Below, piece by piece: positions 15,739-24,310 of a stretch of DNA of 64,000 nucleotides (the first letter of the stretch is position 1; each line of letters starts with the position of its first letter). The notes beneath the pieces were generated by a model. It saw only the letters and a program-made list of their open reading frames with translations, did not search any database and was not told the origin of the DNA. The translations under genes were made by a program, and so were the position numbers. The stretch is taken from the NCBI GenBank assembly GCA_964654285.1, contig CAZZJC010000001.1:219486-283485 (forward strand), read 5' to 3'. This DNA is from BJHQ01 sp964654285. GTDB lineage: Bacteria; Planctomycetota; UBA11346.

Positions 15739-16470
15739 CTACCCCCGCAGCAGCCGGTACTTCCGCGACGCGTAGCGCGCCGAGGCCAGGCTCCAGCGCC
15801 AGCCGTCGATGCCGCTCAGGATGTAGCCGCGTGCCAGCCATTCGCGCAGGAAGGCGCCGATCGCAGCGCAAGGCGGTTTCCAGGCGGCGGCGCGTTTGCC
15901 GGCGGCGCGGGCGGTCTCGGCCCAGGTCGCGGCGTAGCGCTCGTGGCGGCGGGCGCAGTCGTCCCAGTCACGGTAGGTCAGGTGCTCGATCACGCCGTCG
16001 AGGCGGCCGACCGGGCCGTCGCTCTGCACGGATTCATGCACCCTGACCGGGCTGAAGCGGGCGCGGCGGCGGTCGTAGAGCCGGACCTGGAGATCCCAGC
16101 CCCACGGCCAGTGCCTGAGCGCCCGGCCGCCGACGTAGTTGCGTCGGCGCACGGTGTAGGCCGCGTAATCCGGCGTATCGCCAAGCGCCGCGATGGCGGC
16201 GGCCAATGCGGGATCGACGCGTTCATCCGCATCGAGGTTGAAGATCCAGTCGTTGCGGGCGATGGTGGCGGCGCGGTTCTTGTGCGGACCGAATCCCTGC
16301 CAGGGCTCGTTTGCGACCACCGCCCCGGCAGCACGGGCCAGGTCAGGCGTCGCGTCGGTCGAACCGGAATCCAGCAGCACGATCTCATCCGCCCACGCGA
16401 CGCTCGCCAGCGCCGCCGGCAGGCGCTCGGCCTCGTTCAGGGCGATGATGGTCACGGTCACGCGCGGCAT
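15739..16470 (-). CDS. Glycosyltransferase family 2 (WaaE/KdtX-like)
   Basis: A 243-residue cytoplasmic GT2 enzyme. VTVTIIALNEAERLPAALASVAWADEIVLLDSGSTD is the nucleotide-sugar fold opening; NLDADERVD carries the DxD-type metal/UDP motif; WGWDLQVRLYDRRRARFSPVRVHESV and the C-terminal FLREWLARGYILSGIDGW resemble the WaaE/KdtX group that adds sugars to lipopolysaccharide core. Likely role is envelope polysaccharide or lipid A core assembly, but donor and acceptor are unknown. The ATG at 16470 was preferred over an in-frame GTG at 16485 because conservation starts at PRVTVTI. No strong Shine-Dalgarno is visible for either. Confidence 0.86.
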   Translation of the reverse strand: MPRVTVTIIALNEAERLPAALASVAWADEIVLLDSGSTDATPDLARAAGAVVANEPWQGFGPHKNRAATIARNDWIFNLDADERVDPALAAAIAALGDTPDYAAYTVRRRNYVGGRALRHWPWGWDLQVRLYDRRRARFSPVRVHESVQSDGPVGRLDGVIEHLTYRDWDDCARRHERYAATWAETARAAGKRAAAWKPPCAAIGAFLREWLARGYILSGIDGWRWSLASARYASRKYRLLRG

Positions 16471-16539
16471 GGGCCGGAACGACACCGGCGCGCCACGCGA
16501 AGTCCAGGGATCGTTCCCGCCGCAGGGCTGCTCATGGCC

Positions 16540-16635
16540 GGCGTCGCTCCCTGGCGGCGAAGCTCCGTGCTGGCGGCGCTGCTTGTCGGCAGAGCTCCTT
16601 GTCGGCAGAGCTCCTTGTCGGCAGAGCCGGAGCGC
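16540..16635. repeat. Array of six degenerate 16-bp tandem units
   Basis: Units begin at 16540, 16556, 16572, 16588, 16604 and 16620 with consensus close to GGCAGAGCTCCTTGTC; the units at 16588 and 16604 are identical, outer units diverge and the last is partial. The array lies between two divergent genes and ends 13 bases before the inositol-phosphatase start. It looks like a simple-sequence repeat that could vary in copy number, or a spaced set of protein-binding sites. Confidence 0.7.
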
Positions 16636-16647
16636 GACAATCCCGCC

Positions 16648-17484
16648 ATGTCCGAAATGCGCGCCTTCGTGGTCGAGCTAGCCAAGCACGGTGGGAGGAT
16701 CGCCCGCGACCACTTCCGCCACGTCGCGGAAAAGGACGTGCGGGCCAAGGGTTCGCGCGATTACGTCAGCCACGTCGACCACCTGGTGCAGGATGCCATC
16801 GCCGCGCGCATCCGCGCCCGCTACCCGTCGCACCAGATCCTGGGCGAGGAAGGCGAGCACGACGAGGACGCCGACCGCTGGTCGGCCGAGCGCCCGCTCT
16901 GGATCATCGACCCCATCGACGGCACCAGCAACTTCATCCACGGCCTGCCCGCCTACACGGTGTCGATCGCCTACTGTATCGGCGGCGAACCGGTCGACGG
17001 CGTGGTCTATGACCCGTCGCGCGACGAATGCTTCATCGGCGAACGCGGCGTCGGGGTGTGGCTGAACGACCAGCGCATGCAGACCTCCGGCCTGACCGAT
17101 CTCTCGCGCGCCCTGGTGGCGATCTCGCTGCCATTCCGCTTCCCCGAGGTCATGGACGACGCCTTCACCGTGATCAGCCGCCTGTCCCGCCGCTGGGATG
17201 ACCACCGCCGCAGCGGCAGCGCCGCGCTGGATCTCGCCTGGACCGCGATCGGCCGCATCGACGCCTACTTTGAAATCGGCATCCACGCCTGGGACACCGC
17301 CGCCGGCGAACTGCTGGTGCGCTGCGCCGGTGGTGTCGCCACCGATTTCACCGGCGCGACCGGCGGCCTGACCGGCCGGCGCTCCATCGTCGCCGCCGCA
17401 AGCCCGGCGCTGCACGCCGAACTGCTCGCGGGTGTGCAACCCCTCACCCCCTGGCTGCAACGCCCGCCGTTCGCCGTTGGGTGA
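16648..17484 (+). CDS. suhB: Inositol monophosphatase family protein
   Basis: A 278-residue Mg2+-dependent phosphatase of the IMPase/SuhB family. Metal-binding motifs are ILGEEGEHDED, WIIDPIDGTSNFIHGLP (about residues 85-101) and the late WDTAAGELLVRCAGG. These enzymes hydrolyse myo-inositol-1-phosphate or related sugar phosphates; some members act on fructose-1,6-bisphosphate or in transcription antitermination (SuhB), so the exact substrate is uncertain. The ATG at 16648 is chosen because conservation starts immediately after it and the upstream open frame runs through the tandem repeat. Divergent from the GT2 gene. Confidence 0.9.
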   Translation: MSEMRAFVVELAKHGGRIARDHFRHVAEKDVRAKGSRDYVSHVDHLVQDAIAARIRARYPSHQILGEEGEHDEDADRWSAERPLWIIDPIDGTSNFIHGLPAYTVSIAYCIGGEPVDGVVYDPSRDECFIGERGVGVWLNDQRMQTSGLTDLSRALVAISLPFRFPEVMDDAFTVISRLSRRWDDHRRSGSAALDLAWTAIGRIDAYFEIGIHAWDTAAGELLVRCAGGVATDFTGATGGLTGRRSIVAAASPALHAELLAGVQPLTPWLQRPPFAVG

Positions 17485-17497
17485 ACTTCCTGGGAAC

Positions 17498-17538
17498 GCC
17501 GGCGTCTCGCCGGCTCGAGAATGCCGGCTGAAGCCGGC
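17498..17538. repeat. Two REP-like palindromes
   Basis: GCCGGCG-TCT-CGCCGGC (17498-17514) and GCCGGCT-GA-AGCCGGC (17523-17538) are adjacent short hairpins between the 3' ends of convergent genes. The core AAGCCGGCGCT recurs at 15729-15740 downstream of another gene end, suggesting an interspersed REP-type element that may also act as a terminator. Confidence 0.5.
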
Positions 17539-17544
17539 GCTGCG

Positions 17545-18546
17545 TTACGACGACGCGGCCCCGTCCTCCCCCGGATACCGCAACCCCCACTGCCGACGCA
17601 GCGCATCCATGATCCCGGCGATGGTCAGCGAATCACCCTGCGGCATCACCGGGCTTTCGATGAGCCCGTCCGCAAGGCAGCGATGGACTTCGCGGATCTG
17701 GTACTCGAATCCATTGCGTTCATGCGGACCGTCGATGGTCTCGGTCTGATCGCCGCGGGTCAGGATCGCCCGGGTGGCGCGCCAGAACTGCGGCAGGTGG
17801 ATGCTGGCTTCGGTGCCGTCGATGCGGCAGTCGCCTGCGGTGACGGTGCGTACGGCGGCGGCCAGGCGGGCGAGCTGGCCGCTCGGCCAGGACAGCACGG
17901 CGACGGACTGCTCATCCACACCCGTTGCGCCGAGATGGGCGAAACCGGCGATGCCCAGCGGTGGGCCGGGGAATATGCTGTTGGCGGCGGCGAGGGTATA
18001 GACGCCGACATCCAGGAGCGCACCGCCGGCCAGGTCGCGGTTGAGCAGCCGGCTGTGCGGATCCCAGCCGCAGCGGAACCCGAAGTCGGCGCTGACCAGG
18101 CGCGGTTCACCGATGCGGCCAGCGGCAATCCATTCCGCGACGGTTCGCCATGCCGGCAGGAAGCGCGTCCACATCGCTTCCATCAGGAACGCCTGGTGCT
18201 GGCGCGAGGCGGCGACGAGCGATTCCACCTGGGCGGCGTTGAGCGCGAGCGGTTTTTCCACCAGCACCGCCTTGCCGGCGGCGAGGCACGCCAGGGCCGG
18301 GGCGCAATGGAACGGGTGCGGGGTGGCGACATAGACCGCGTCGATGTCGCGGGCCTCGGCCACCGCCGCGACCGAATCGGTGCTGCGCTCGGCATTGTTT
18401 TCACGTGCAAAGATCCTGGCCCGACCGCAGTCACGCGACGCGACTGCGACCAGTCTCGCTCCCGCGACCGCCGGCAGCGCGGCGGCGAACTTCCTGGCGA
18501 TACCGCCCGGACCGATGATCGCCCAGCGGACCGGCCGGTCGCTCAT
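17545..18546 (-). CDS. Gfo/Idh/MocA family NAD(P)-dependent oxidoreductase
   Basis: A 333-residue cytoplasmic dehydrogenase. RWAIIGPGGIARKFAAALP is the Rossmann nucleotide-binding loop; VYVATPHPFHCAPALACLAAGKAVLVEKPLALN contains the family's EKP catalytic lysine; FLMEAMWTRFLPAW and the C-terminal alpha/beta domain complete the fold. The group oxidises or reduces sugars, inositols and aldoses; MEAMWTRFLPA resembles the trans-1,2-dihydrobenzene-1,2-diol/xylose dehydrogenase branch. Its start codon overlaps the stop of the upstream secreted protein (ATGA), so the two are translationally coupled and may handle the same sugar-derived substrate. Confidence 0.9.
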   Translation of the reverse strand: MSDRPVRWAIIGPGGIARKFAAALPAVAGARLVAVASRDCGRARIFARENNAERSTDSVAAVAEARDIDAVYVATPHPFHCAPALACLAAGKAVLVEKPLALNAAQVESLVAASRQHQAFLMEAMWTRFLPAWRTVAEWIAAGRIGEPRLVSADFGFRCGWDPHSRLLNRDLAGGALLDVGVYTLAAANSIFPGPPLGIAGFAHLGATGVDEQSVAVLSWPSGQLARLAAAVRTVTAGDCRIDGTEASIHLPQFWRATRAILTRGDQTETIDGPHERNGFEYQIREVHRCLADGLIESPVMPQGDSLTIAGIMDALRRQWGLRYPGEDGAASS

Positions 18547-20351
18547 GGCCTGGAGGTTTCCTGGCTGCCGGCGGCAGGCGCAGGGCCGAACGCGGTCGGT
18601 GCACCGGTCGCCGGGCCGACCTCGCGCAGGCAGAAGTCATCCAGATAGGCGGTGCCGCCATTGCTGCAGGTGAAGCGCACGTCGGCGAACGGACCCCAGG
18701 CTGGGCTGTCGAACTCGATCCAGACCTGCTGCCAATCCGGACCGGCTTTGACTTCGCCGGTGCCCTGGCGCAAGGTGAAGTCGCCGGCGTTGTGCGGCGA
18801 CCACTGGTAGAAGTCGGCGCTGATCGACGCGGCGGCAGGGCCGGGTTCCTGCCAGACCGGCTCGACCCAGGGCGCTGGCGCGGGCTTGCCGTCCTTCGCC
18901 GCCTTGGCGACCTTGGCGTCGTAGGATTTCCTGTCTTTTTCCGCCTTGGCGAGGAATGCCGCTTTCAGCGCGGCGCGGTCGTCGGCGGTGGCCTCCTTGA
19001 CCAGGTACCAGCCTTCCAGGCGGTAGCGCACTTTCGGCTTCAGCACCGCCTGCGGCAGGTTCGGCCACACCAGGCCCTTCACGACCATGGAACGCTTGCC
19101 CGAATGGCCGACGTCGGTGGCGATCGGCGGGACGGCACCCTTGACGAAGGTCAGGCCGATGGCGTTGACGCCCGAGGTCAGCGGCTGGTCCTCGAAGTCG
19201 CAGACCTTGCCCAGCGGCAGCACGACGATGGGCGCATCGGTCCAGCGCAGCTTCATGCCGTCCCAGATCCGCTGGGTCATCTCGGGCGGCAGGCGCATCT
19301 GACGCACCCTGACCGTGTGGTAGGTCAGGCCGTTGTCAGCGGGTTTGAGATCCTTCGGCCACTGCACGCAGAGATCCTGGTCGGCATGCACGTTGCAGAC
19401 TCCGAGCGCAGCGGCACCGCCGGCGAGGGTCTGGGTCCAGCTCCAGCCCTGCTTGCGGTCGAGGTAGGTGACGAAACCGCCGTCACGCAGGGTCCAGAGC
19501 TCGCGGTCGCTATCGCACACGTCGATCGCGTAGTGGTTGTTGGCATGGCCGGTCCAGCCGGGCTCCTTGGCCGAGCACAGCGCGACGCGCTGGTGCAGCA
19601 CCTCGCCCATCCAGGGATTCGACAGCGACGGCGGCATCAGGCTGACGTATTGGCCGGTGATGACGGGCTTGAGGCCAGTGCGCCATTCGGCATCGATGGT
19701 GTAGCCGTACTGCGGATGGCAGCGCAGGCGGAAGGTGCCGACGTGGTCGACGGCGATGCCTTCCTTGTCGCCCTTGGGGCTGGAATGCTCCCACTTCCTG
19801 AACACGTGCTTGCCGGTGAACTTGCGGGTGAGCAGCAATTCAGCGCCGTCGGCCTCGACCGTCCATGCCGACTGGTCCTTGACGTTCCACTGCTTCGAGC
19901 CGTTCTCATCCGGCGTGAACTGGTCCGCCCGGAAGGCGATGCCGTGCGCGGAATCGATGTGGAAGCGCTCGCCGGGCAGGGGCACGGCCGTGACCGCGGC
20001 GGCGGGGTCGTGGCTCAGCAGGTAGATCGTGCCGCCGTGGAATCCGCTCTTCGGCATGTAGCCGATGAAGCGGTCGCCGTCCTTGAGGAAGCAGAACTTC
20101 CACGTCTCGGGACCGTCCTTGCCGATGAAGGTGTGCTCGCCCTCGGTCACGCTGAAGCGCGGCTTGTGGCTGGCGAAGCGCGCTGGCGGCTTGACCTCGG
20201 CGAGGAGCGCGTCGAGTTCGTCAGGGGCGATGTTCCCAGCCGCCGGTGCGGCCGCAGGCGAAGCCTCAGGCGCCGCATCGCCGGCACGCAGGCCGCTGCC
20301 AGCAAGGGCGAGCAGGACGAGGACGGCGGATGGGATGGGCAAGTTAGGCAT
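18543..20351 (-). CDS. Secreted protein with C-terminal carbohydrate-binding-like domain
   Basis: A 602-residue protein, unrecognised as a whole. It has a signal peptide (MPNLPIPSAVLVLLALAGSGLRAGDA), then an alanine/proline linker, a large beta-rich domain (HTFIGKDGPETWKFCFLKDGDRFIGYMPKSGFHGGTIYLL... YGYTIDAEWRTGLKPVITGQYVSLMPPSLSNPW) and a jelly-roll-like C-terminus (VCDFEDQPLTSG...HSGKRSMVVKG...YRLEGWYLVK...TAYLDDFCLREV). That C-terminus resembles CBM/discoidin-type modules but is interrupted by a Lys/Ala-rich helical insert (about residues 470-515). The TGA overlaps the ATG of the Gfo/Idh/MocA gene. It may bind or process extracellular sugars; this is inference from the fold-like pattern and the partner. 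Confidence 0.78.
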   Translation of the reverse strand: MPNLPIPSAVLVLLALAGSGLRAGDAAPEASPAAAPAAGNIAPDELDALLAEVKPPARFASHKPRFSVTEGEHTFIGKDGPETWKFCFLKDGDRFIGYMPKSGFHGGTIYLLSHDPAAAVTAVPLPGERFHIDSAHGIAFRADQFTPDENGSKQWNVKDQSAWTVEADGAELLLTRKFTGKHVFRKWEHSSPKGDKEGIAVDHVGTFRLRCHPQYGYTIDAEWRTGLKPVITGQYVSLMPPSLSNPWMGEVLHQRVALCSAKEPGWTGHANNHYAIDVCDSDRELWTLRDGGFVTYLDRKQGWSWTQTLAGGAAALGVCNVHADQDLCVQWPKDLKPADNGLTYHTVRVRQMRLPPEMTQRIWDGMKLRWTDAPIVVLPLGKVCDFEDQPLTSGVNAIGLTFVKGAVPPIATDVGHSGKRSMVVKGLVWPNLPQAVLKPKVRYRLEGWYLVKEATADDRAALKAAFLAKAEKDRKSYDAKVAKAAKDGKPAPAPWVEPVWQEPGPAAASISADFYQWSPHNAGDFTLRQGTGEVKAGPDWQQVWIEFDSPAWGPFADVRFTCSNGGTAYLDDFCLREVGPATGAPTAFGPAPAAGSQETSRP

Positions 20352-20507
20352 GGGGGTCTCCGCAGGAGATGCACACGATGCCGGCTGTCGTAGCCATCGC
20401 CACCGCGATGGTCGATGAGAGCCGGAGCCCTCATGAAACGCATGGTGGACACGCATACGGAAGAGCGTGGTGCGGGGGATCCAGGGCGGACGCTTCGATT
20501 GACCGGC

Positions 20508-20523
20508 GTCGGAAGCTTCCGAC
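20508..20523. promoter_or_regulatory. 16-bp perfect palindrome upstream of glycosyltransferase fusion
   Basis: GTCGGAAGCTTCCGAC is a perfect palindrome 14 bases before the ATG at 20538 and 3 bases after a TTGACC sequence (20499-20504) resembling a -35 element. It could be an operator or a small leader hairpin. It also supports choosing 20538 over in-frame starts at 20415 and 20433. Confidence 0.4.
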
Positions 20524-20537
20524 ACTCCCGCCCCTTC

Positions 20538-23432
20538 ATGGAAACGTTCGCTTCGTTCGCGACCGTCGCAGCGGTGATCTACGCTGTCGTGGTCATTCTT
20601 TTGGCTTTCTACGGCCTGCACAGCCTCTGGCTGCTGGTGCTGTTCCTGCGCCAGCGCCGGGCCGCCCTGGCCATCGCGGCGCGCGAGGCGGCGACGCCGC
20701 TGCCGCCGGATGACCAGCTGCCGTGCGTGCTGGTGCAGCTGCCGGTGTTCAATGAACGCGATGTGGTGACGCGGCTCATCGATGCGGTCGGCCGGCTGGA
20801 CTGGCCGGCGGACAAGCTGCGCATCCAGCTGCTCGATGATTCCACCGACGATTCGGTCGAGATCGGCCGTGCCGCCTGCGCCCGCCTGCGGGCCCAGGGG
20901 CTGAACGCGGTCAGCCTGCACCGCACCGACCGCACCGGCTTCAAGGCCGGGGCGCTCGACAAGGGCATGCAGCAGGACGACGCGCCGTTCATCGCGATCT
21001 TCGATGCGGATTTCGTGCCCCACCCGGATTTCCTCAAGATCGCCATCCGGCCGCTGCTCACTGATCCCGGACTCGGGCTGGTGCAGGGGCGCTGGGGGCA
21101 TCTCAACCGCGAGACCAACTTCCTGACCCGGGCCCAGGCCCTGGGCATCGACGGGCATTTCGCGATCGAGCAGGGTGCGCGCGCCTGGTCGGGCCTGGCG
21201 ATGAACTTCAACGGCACCTGCGGGCTGTGGCGGCGCGAGGCGATCATCGCCGGCGGCGGCTGGGAACATGACACCCTCACCGAGGACATGGATCTCAGCT
21301 ACCGTTCGCAGATGGCGGGCTGGCGCTGCACCTACCGCCTCGGCCTGATGGTTCCGGGCGAGATCCCCGCGTCGGTCGGCGCCTGGCGGTCGCAGCAGTT
21401 CCGCTGGGCCAAGGGGTCGATCCAGACCGCGCTCAAGCTGCTGCCCCGGGTGTGGCGGGCCGAGAAGTTCAATCTGCACGTGAAAATCGCCGCGTCTGTG
21501 CACATGACGCACTACCTCATCCATCCGCTCATGCTGGTCAGCCTGTTCACGGCGCCGTTCGCGCTGGTGATCCTCGACCGCGTGCCGCATTGGGTGCTGG
21601 GCGCAGGCGTGGTGTCCTTCCTGGTCGGGGCGATGTCGCCGATCCTGGTCTACGTCGCGAGCCAGTTCGTCCTGGAGGGCCGCCAGGGCTGGCGCCGCCT
21701 GGCCAGCCTGCCCGCGCTGGCCGCGTTCGGCACCGGCATCGCCGTGTCGAACACCATCGCGGTCTGGCAGGCGGTGGTCGGCCGGCAGAGCGAGTTCGTG
21801 CGTACGCCCAAGCAGGGAGCCGGCGCGGGCAGCTACAAGCCGAGCCAGGCGAGCGGCATGGCGGAGCTGTTCTGCGCCACCTGGGCCGCGCTCGGCCTCG
21901 GCCTCGGCCTGACCGGCGACCATACCTGGATCACCCCGCTGCTGGCGTTGTACCTCAGCGGCTTCGCCTGGATGGCGGTGGCGTGCATCCGCGAGCGCAG
22001 ATCGGCGCAGCTGGCCCAGGCCGGCGCCGGCCTGACCGACAGCGACTCCCGGATCGAACCGGCCCTCGGCCGGGCCACCGCTATGCCCTGGCTGGTGCCG
22101 CTGGGCCTGGGGCTGGTCGCCCTCGCCGCCACCATCGGCTGGTGGCCGGAATCCTGGTGGCAGCACCCGCGCACCTTCGCGGTGCTGGGCCTGCTCATGG
22201 GCGCGCTCTACATCGCCTCGGTCGCAGTGGTCCGTCTGCGCCCTGGCCGGGGCGGGGTGCTGGTGTGGATCGCGGTGATCGCCCTCGCCATGCGCATCGT
22301 CACCATGGGCATGGTGCCTTCGCCCGACGCTGCGCGCGCGGTGGTCGAGGGACGCCAGCTCGCCGTGCAGCTCAACCCCTATGCGGTGTCGCCGGGCGAC
22401 CCCGAGACGGTGCGGATCACCAAGCTCGAACGCCATGCGGTGAGCCCCGAGGTGCTGGGCGCGGTGGTCGCGCACAGCGGCCAGGCCACCGCCGGCACGC
22501 CGCCCCTGTCGCTCGCCTTGCAGGGCCTGGTCACCGCGTTCTCCTCCGATCCCAAGGCGATCAAGATCGCGGCGCTCATCGTCGAGGCCGCCGCGCTCGT
22601 CCTGGTGCTGGCGCTGCTCGCCCGTGCCGGCCTGCCCACCAGCGCGCTGCTGATCGCGGCCTGGAATCCGGTCGGACCGCTGTTCCTGAGCGGTGAGGGC
22701 CACCTCGATGCGCTCTGCATGCTGCTGCTCGCCCTGTCGGCCTACCTCGCGGCGGGCCGGCATGCGGGCCGCGCCATGGTCGCCGCCAGCCTGGCGGCGC
22801 TGGCCAAGCCGATCGCGGCGATCGCGCTGCTGCCCCTGATGCGCGGGCGGAGCTGGCGCTGGCTGCTGCTGCCGGCGGTGGTGGCCGCCATCTGCCTGCT
22901 GCCGTTCCTCCCCGCCGGCACCGGCCTGTTCGTCGGCCTGAGCCAGTTCGCCGGCGAGCACCACCACGGGGTGCTCGAACCCTTCATGCGCCTGCTCGTC
23001 GATTGCGTGCCGGCGCTCATCCCCCCGGAATTCGCCAACAAGGTGGTGGTCTCGCTCCTGGCCGGGTTCGCCGCTGCCGGCATCTGGCTGGTGCTGCGCA
23101 CCCATCGCGATCTGGAAGGCGCCGCTGGCGCGGATCTCACCGCCAAGCTCATCGCGGTGGTGCTGATCTGCCTGCCCAGCCTGCATCCGTGGTATCTCGC
23201 CCCGCTGGTCGTGCTGCTGCCGTTCACCCGTTCGTGGGGCCTGGTGCTGCTGACCGTGCTCGCGCCGCTCTACTGGCTGCACCGCCTCGCCGGCACCGAA
23301 CCCGGCGCCGCGCTGCTCTGGGTCAGCGTCGCCGCCCATCTGCCGGTGCTGCTCGTTCTCGCCTGGGAATGCGCCGGCCGTCCGGTCCCGTGGCGCATCG
23401 GCGCCGGCAAGCTGGTCAGCCCGGCGGCGTAG
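20538..23432 (+). CDS. Bifunctional membrane glycosyltransferase: GT2 domain fused to GT-C mannosyltransferase-like domain
   Basis: A 964-residue polytopic protein. After an N-terminal helix (residues 5-40) comes a processive-type GT2 domain: VQLPVFNERDVVTRLIDAV, FDADF (about residue 154), TEDMDLSYRS (about 247) and QQFRW (about 285), the D,D,D,QxxRW pattern of cellulose-synthase-like and glucomannan mannosyltransferases, followed by several helices. From about residue 530 a second, highly hydrophobic module begins with polyprenol-sugar GT-C features (SPDAARAVVEGRQLAVQLNPYAVSPGD, GEGHLDALCMLLLALSAYLAAGR at about 717, PSLHPWYLAPLV). The combination suggests synthesis of a sugar on the cytoplasmic side and its use on the periplasmic side. 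Start codons at 20415 and 20433 are also in frame; 20433 has GGAG upstream. Confidence 0.82.
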   Translation: METFASFATVAAVIYAVVVILLAFYGLHSLWLLVLFLRQRRAALAIAAREAATPLPPDDQLPCVLVQLPVFNERDVVTRLIDAVGRLDWPADKLRIQLLDDSTDDSVEIGRAACARLRAQGLNAVSLHRTDRTGFKAGALDKGMQQDDAPFIAIFDADFVPHPDFLKIAIRPLLTDPGLGLVQGRWGHLNRETNFLTRAQALGIDGHFAIEQGARAWSGLAMNFNGTCGLWRREAIIAGGGWEHDTLTEDMDLSYRSQMAGWRCTYRLGLMVPGEIPASVGAWRSQQFRWAKGSIQTALKLLPRVWRAEKFNLHVKIAASVHMTHYLIHPLMLVSLFTAPFALVILDRVPHWVLGAGVVSFLVGAMSPILVYVASQFVLEGRQGWRRLASLPALAAFGTGIAVSNTIAVWQAVVGRQSEFVRTPKQGAGAGSYKPSQASGMAELFCATWAALGLGLGLTGDHTWITPLLALYLSGFAWMAVACIRERRSAQLAQAGAGLTDSDSRIEPALGRATAMPWLVPLGLGLVALAATIGWWPESWWQHPRTFAVLGLLMGALYIASVAVVRLRPGRGGVLVWIAVIALAMRIVTMGMVPSPDAARAVVEGRQLAVQLNPYAVSPGDPETVRITKLERHAVSPEVLGAVVAHSGQATAGTPPLSLALQGLVTAFSSDPKAIKIAALIVEAAALVLVLALLARAGLPTSALLIAAWNPVGPLFLSGEGHLDALCMLLLALSAYLAAGRHAGRAMVAASLAALAKPIAAIALLPLMRGRSWRWLLLPAVVAAICLLPFLPAGTGLFVGLSQFAGEHHHGVLEPFMRLLVDCVPALIPPEFANKVVVSLLAGFAAAGIWLVLRTHRDLEGAAGADLTAKLIAVVLICLPSLHPWYLAPLVVLLPFTRSWGLVLLTVLAPLYWLHRLAGTEPGAALLWVSVAAHLPVLLVLAWECAGRPVPWRIGAGKLVSPAA

Positions 23433-23510
23433 ACGTCGGACCATTCTCGTCGTCAGTGGCGACGAAGATGAGAAGAGATCGATCTGCTCGGGTCGAACAG
23501 GGAAAGAGAA

Positions 23511-23542
23511 CAACGGCCACCGGAATTTTCCGGCGGCCGTTG
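23511..23542. terminator. Bidirectional hairpin between glycosyltransferase fusion and frr
   Basis: CAACGGCC-A-CCGGA and TCCGG-C-GGCCGTTG pair over 13 of 14 positions around a 4-base ATTT loop, between two convergent genes. No long T-tract follows, but position and strength fit a shared terminator. Confidence 0.6.
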
Positions 23543-23618
23543 GGCGGGATTTAACCTACGGAAGACAACCCGACAGCCGCAACAACGCTGATGCCTAAAC
23601 GGCGGGTCGGTTCCCGGG

Positions 23619-24179
23619 TCAGAACTTCATGATCGATTCGACCTTGTCCTTCAGCGCGGCCTCGGCCTTGGCCTCGTACTGTTTGAGCAGTTCGGTGATC
23701 TTCTCGGTGGTCTTCTTGACCACGTCTTCGGACACCTTCTGCGCCTTGGCCTTGGTCTCGATGTCCTTGATCGCGTCGCGGCGGTTGCCGCGCATCGCGA
23801 CCTTGTGCTTCTCGGTCTCCTCCTTGGCCTGGGCCGAGAGCTGCTTGCGGCGCTCGGTCGACAGGGGCGGCAGGCTGAGGCGGATGACGCTGCCGTCGCT
23901 CTGCGGGGTCATGCCGAGCTGGGCCTCGCTGAGGGCCTTCTCGATCGCCTTGATGGTCGACTTGTCGAAGGGCTTGACCAGGAGCATCGCCGGTTCGGGC
24001 ACGGTGATCGACGCGACCTGGACGATCGGCATGCGGCTGCCGTAGGCCTCGACCTGGACGTGCTCGATCAGGGCCGGGGTGGCCTGGCCGGTGCGCAGGT
24101 GCTTGAAGTCGTTGGCGAGGGCGGCGAGGGCCTTCTCCAGCTTGGATTTGGCGTCGGCGAGTTCGGCTTCGAATGCCAT
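23619..24179 (-). CDS. frr: Ribosome recycling factor
   Basis: A 186-residue protein that splits post-termination ribosomes together with EF-G. FKHLRTGQATPALIEHVQVEAYGSRMPIVQVASITVPEPAMLLVKPFDKSTIKAIEKALSEAQLG and the basic block RLSLPPLSTERRKQLSAQAKEETEKHKVAMRGNRRDAIK are diagnostic. Length matches the family (about 185). Interestingly the usual neighbours pyrH, tsf and rpsB are not adjacent; it is flanked by a chemotaxis receptor gene on the same strand. Confidence 0.97.
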   Translation of the reverse strand: MAFEAELADAKSKLEKALAALANDFKHLRTGQATPALIEHVQVEAYGSRMPIVQVASITVPEPAMLLVKPFDKSTIKAIEKALSEAQLGMTPQSDGSVIRLSLPPLSTERRKQLSAQAKEETEKHKVAMRGNRRDAIKDIETKAKAQKVSEDVVKKTTEKITELLKQYEAKAEAALKDKVESIMKF

Positions 24180-24310
24180 GCGGTGCTCCTTGGTGCGGCT
24201 TGGGGCGCCGGTGTGGCGCTGGTGGCTGCCGCGATGCCGGCAGGATCCGTCCCGGGTGGGCGCTGTCCATCATGGCCATCGCCGTGGCGGGTCGTGGTGG
24301 ATTGCCGCGA

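Noticed and set aside
18543..23513. A 1656-codon minus-strand frame
   Set aside because: Only its downstream part (to 20351) is a gene; the rest is antisense to the glycosyltransferase fusion, Gln/Arg/Gly-rich and without domain structure, a high-GC shadow.
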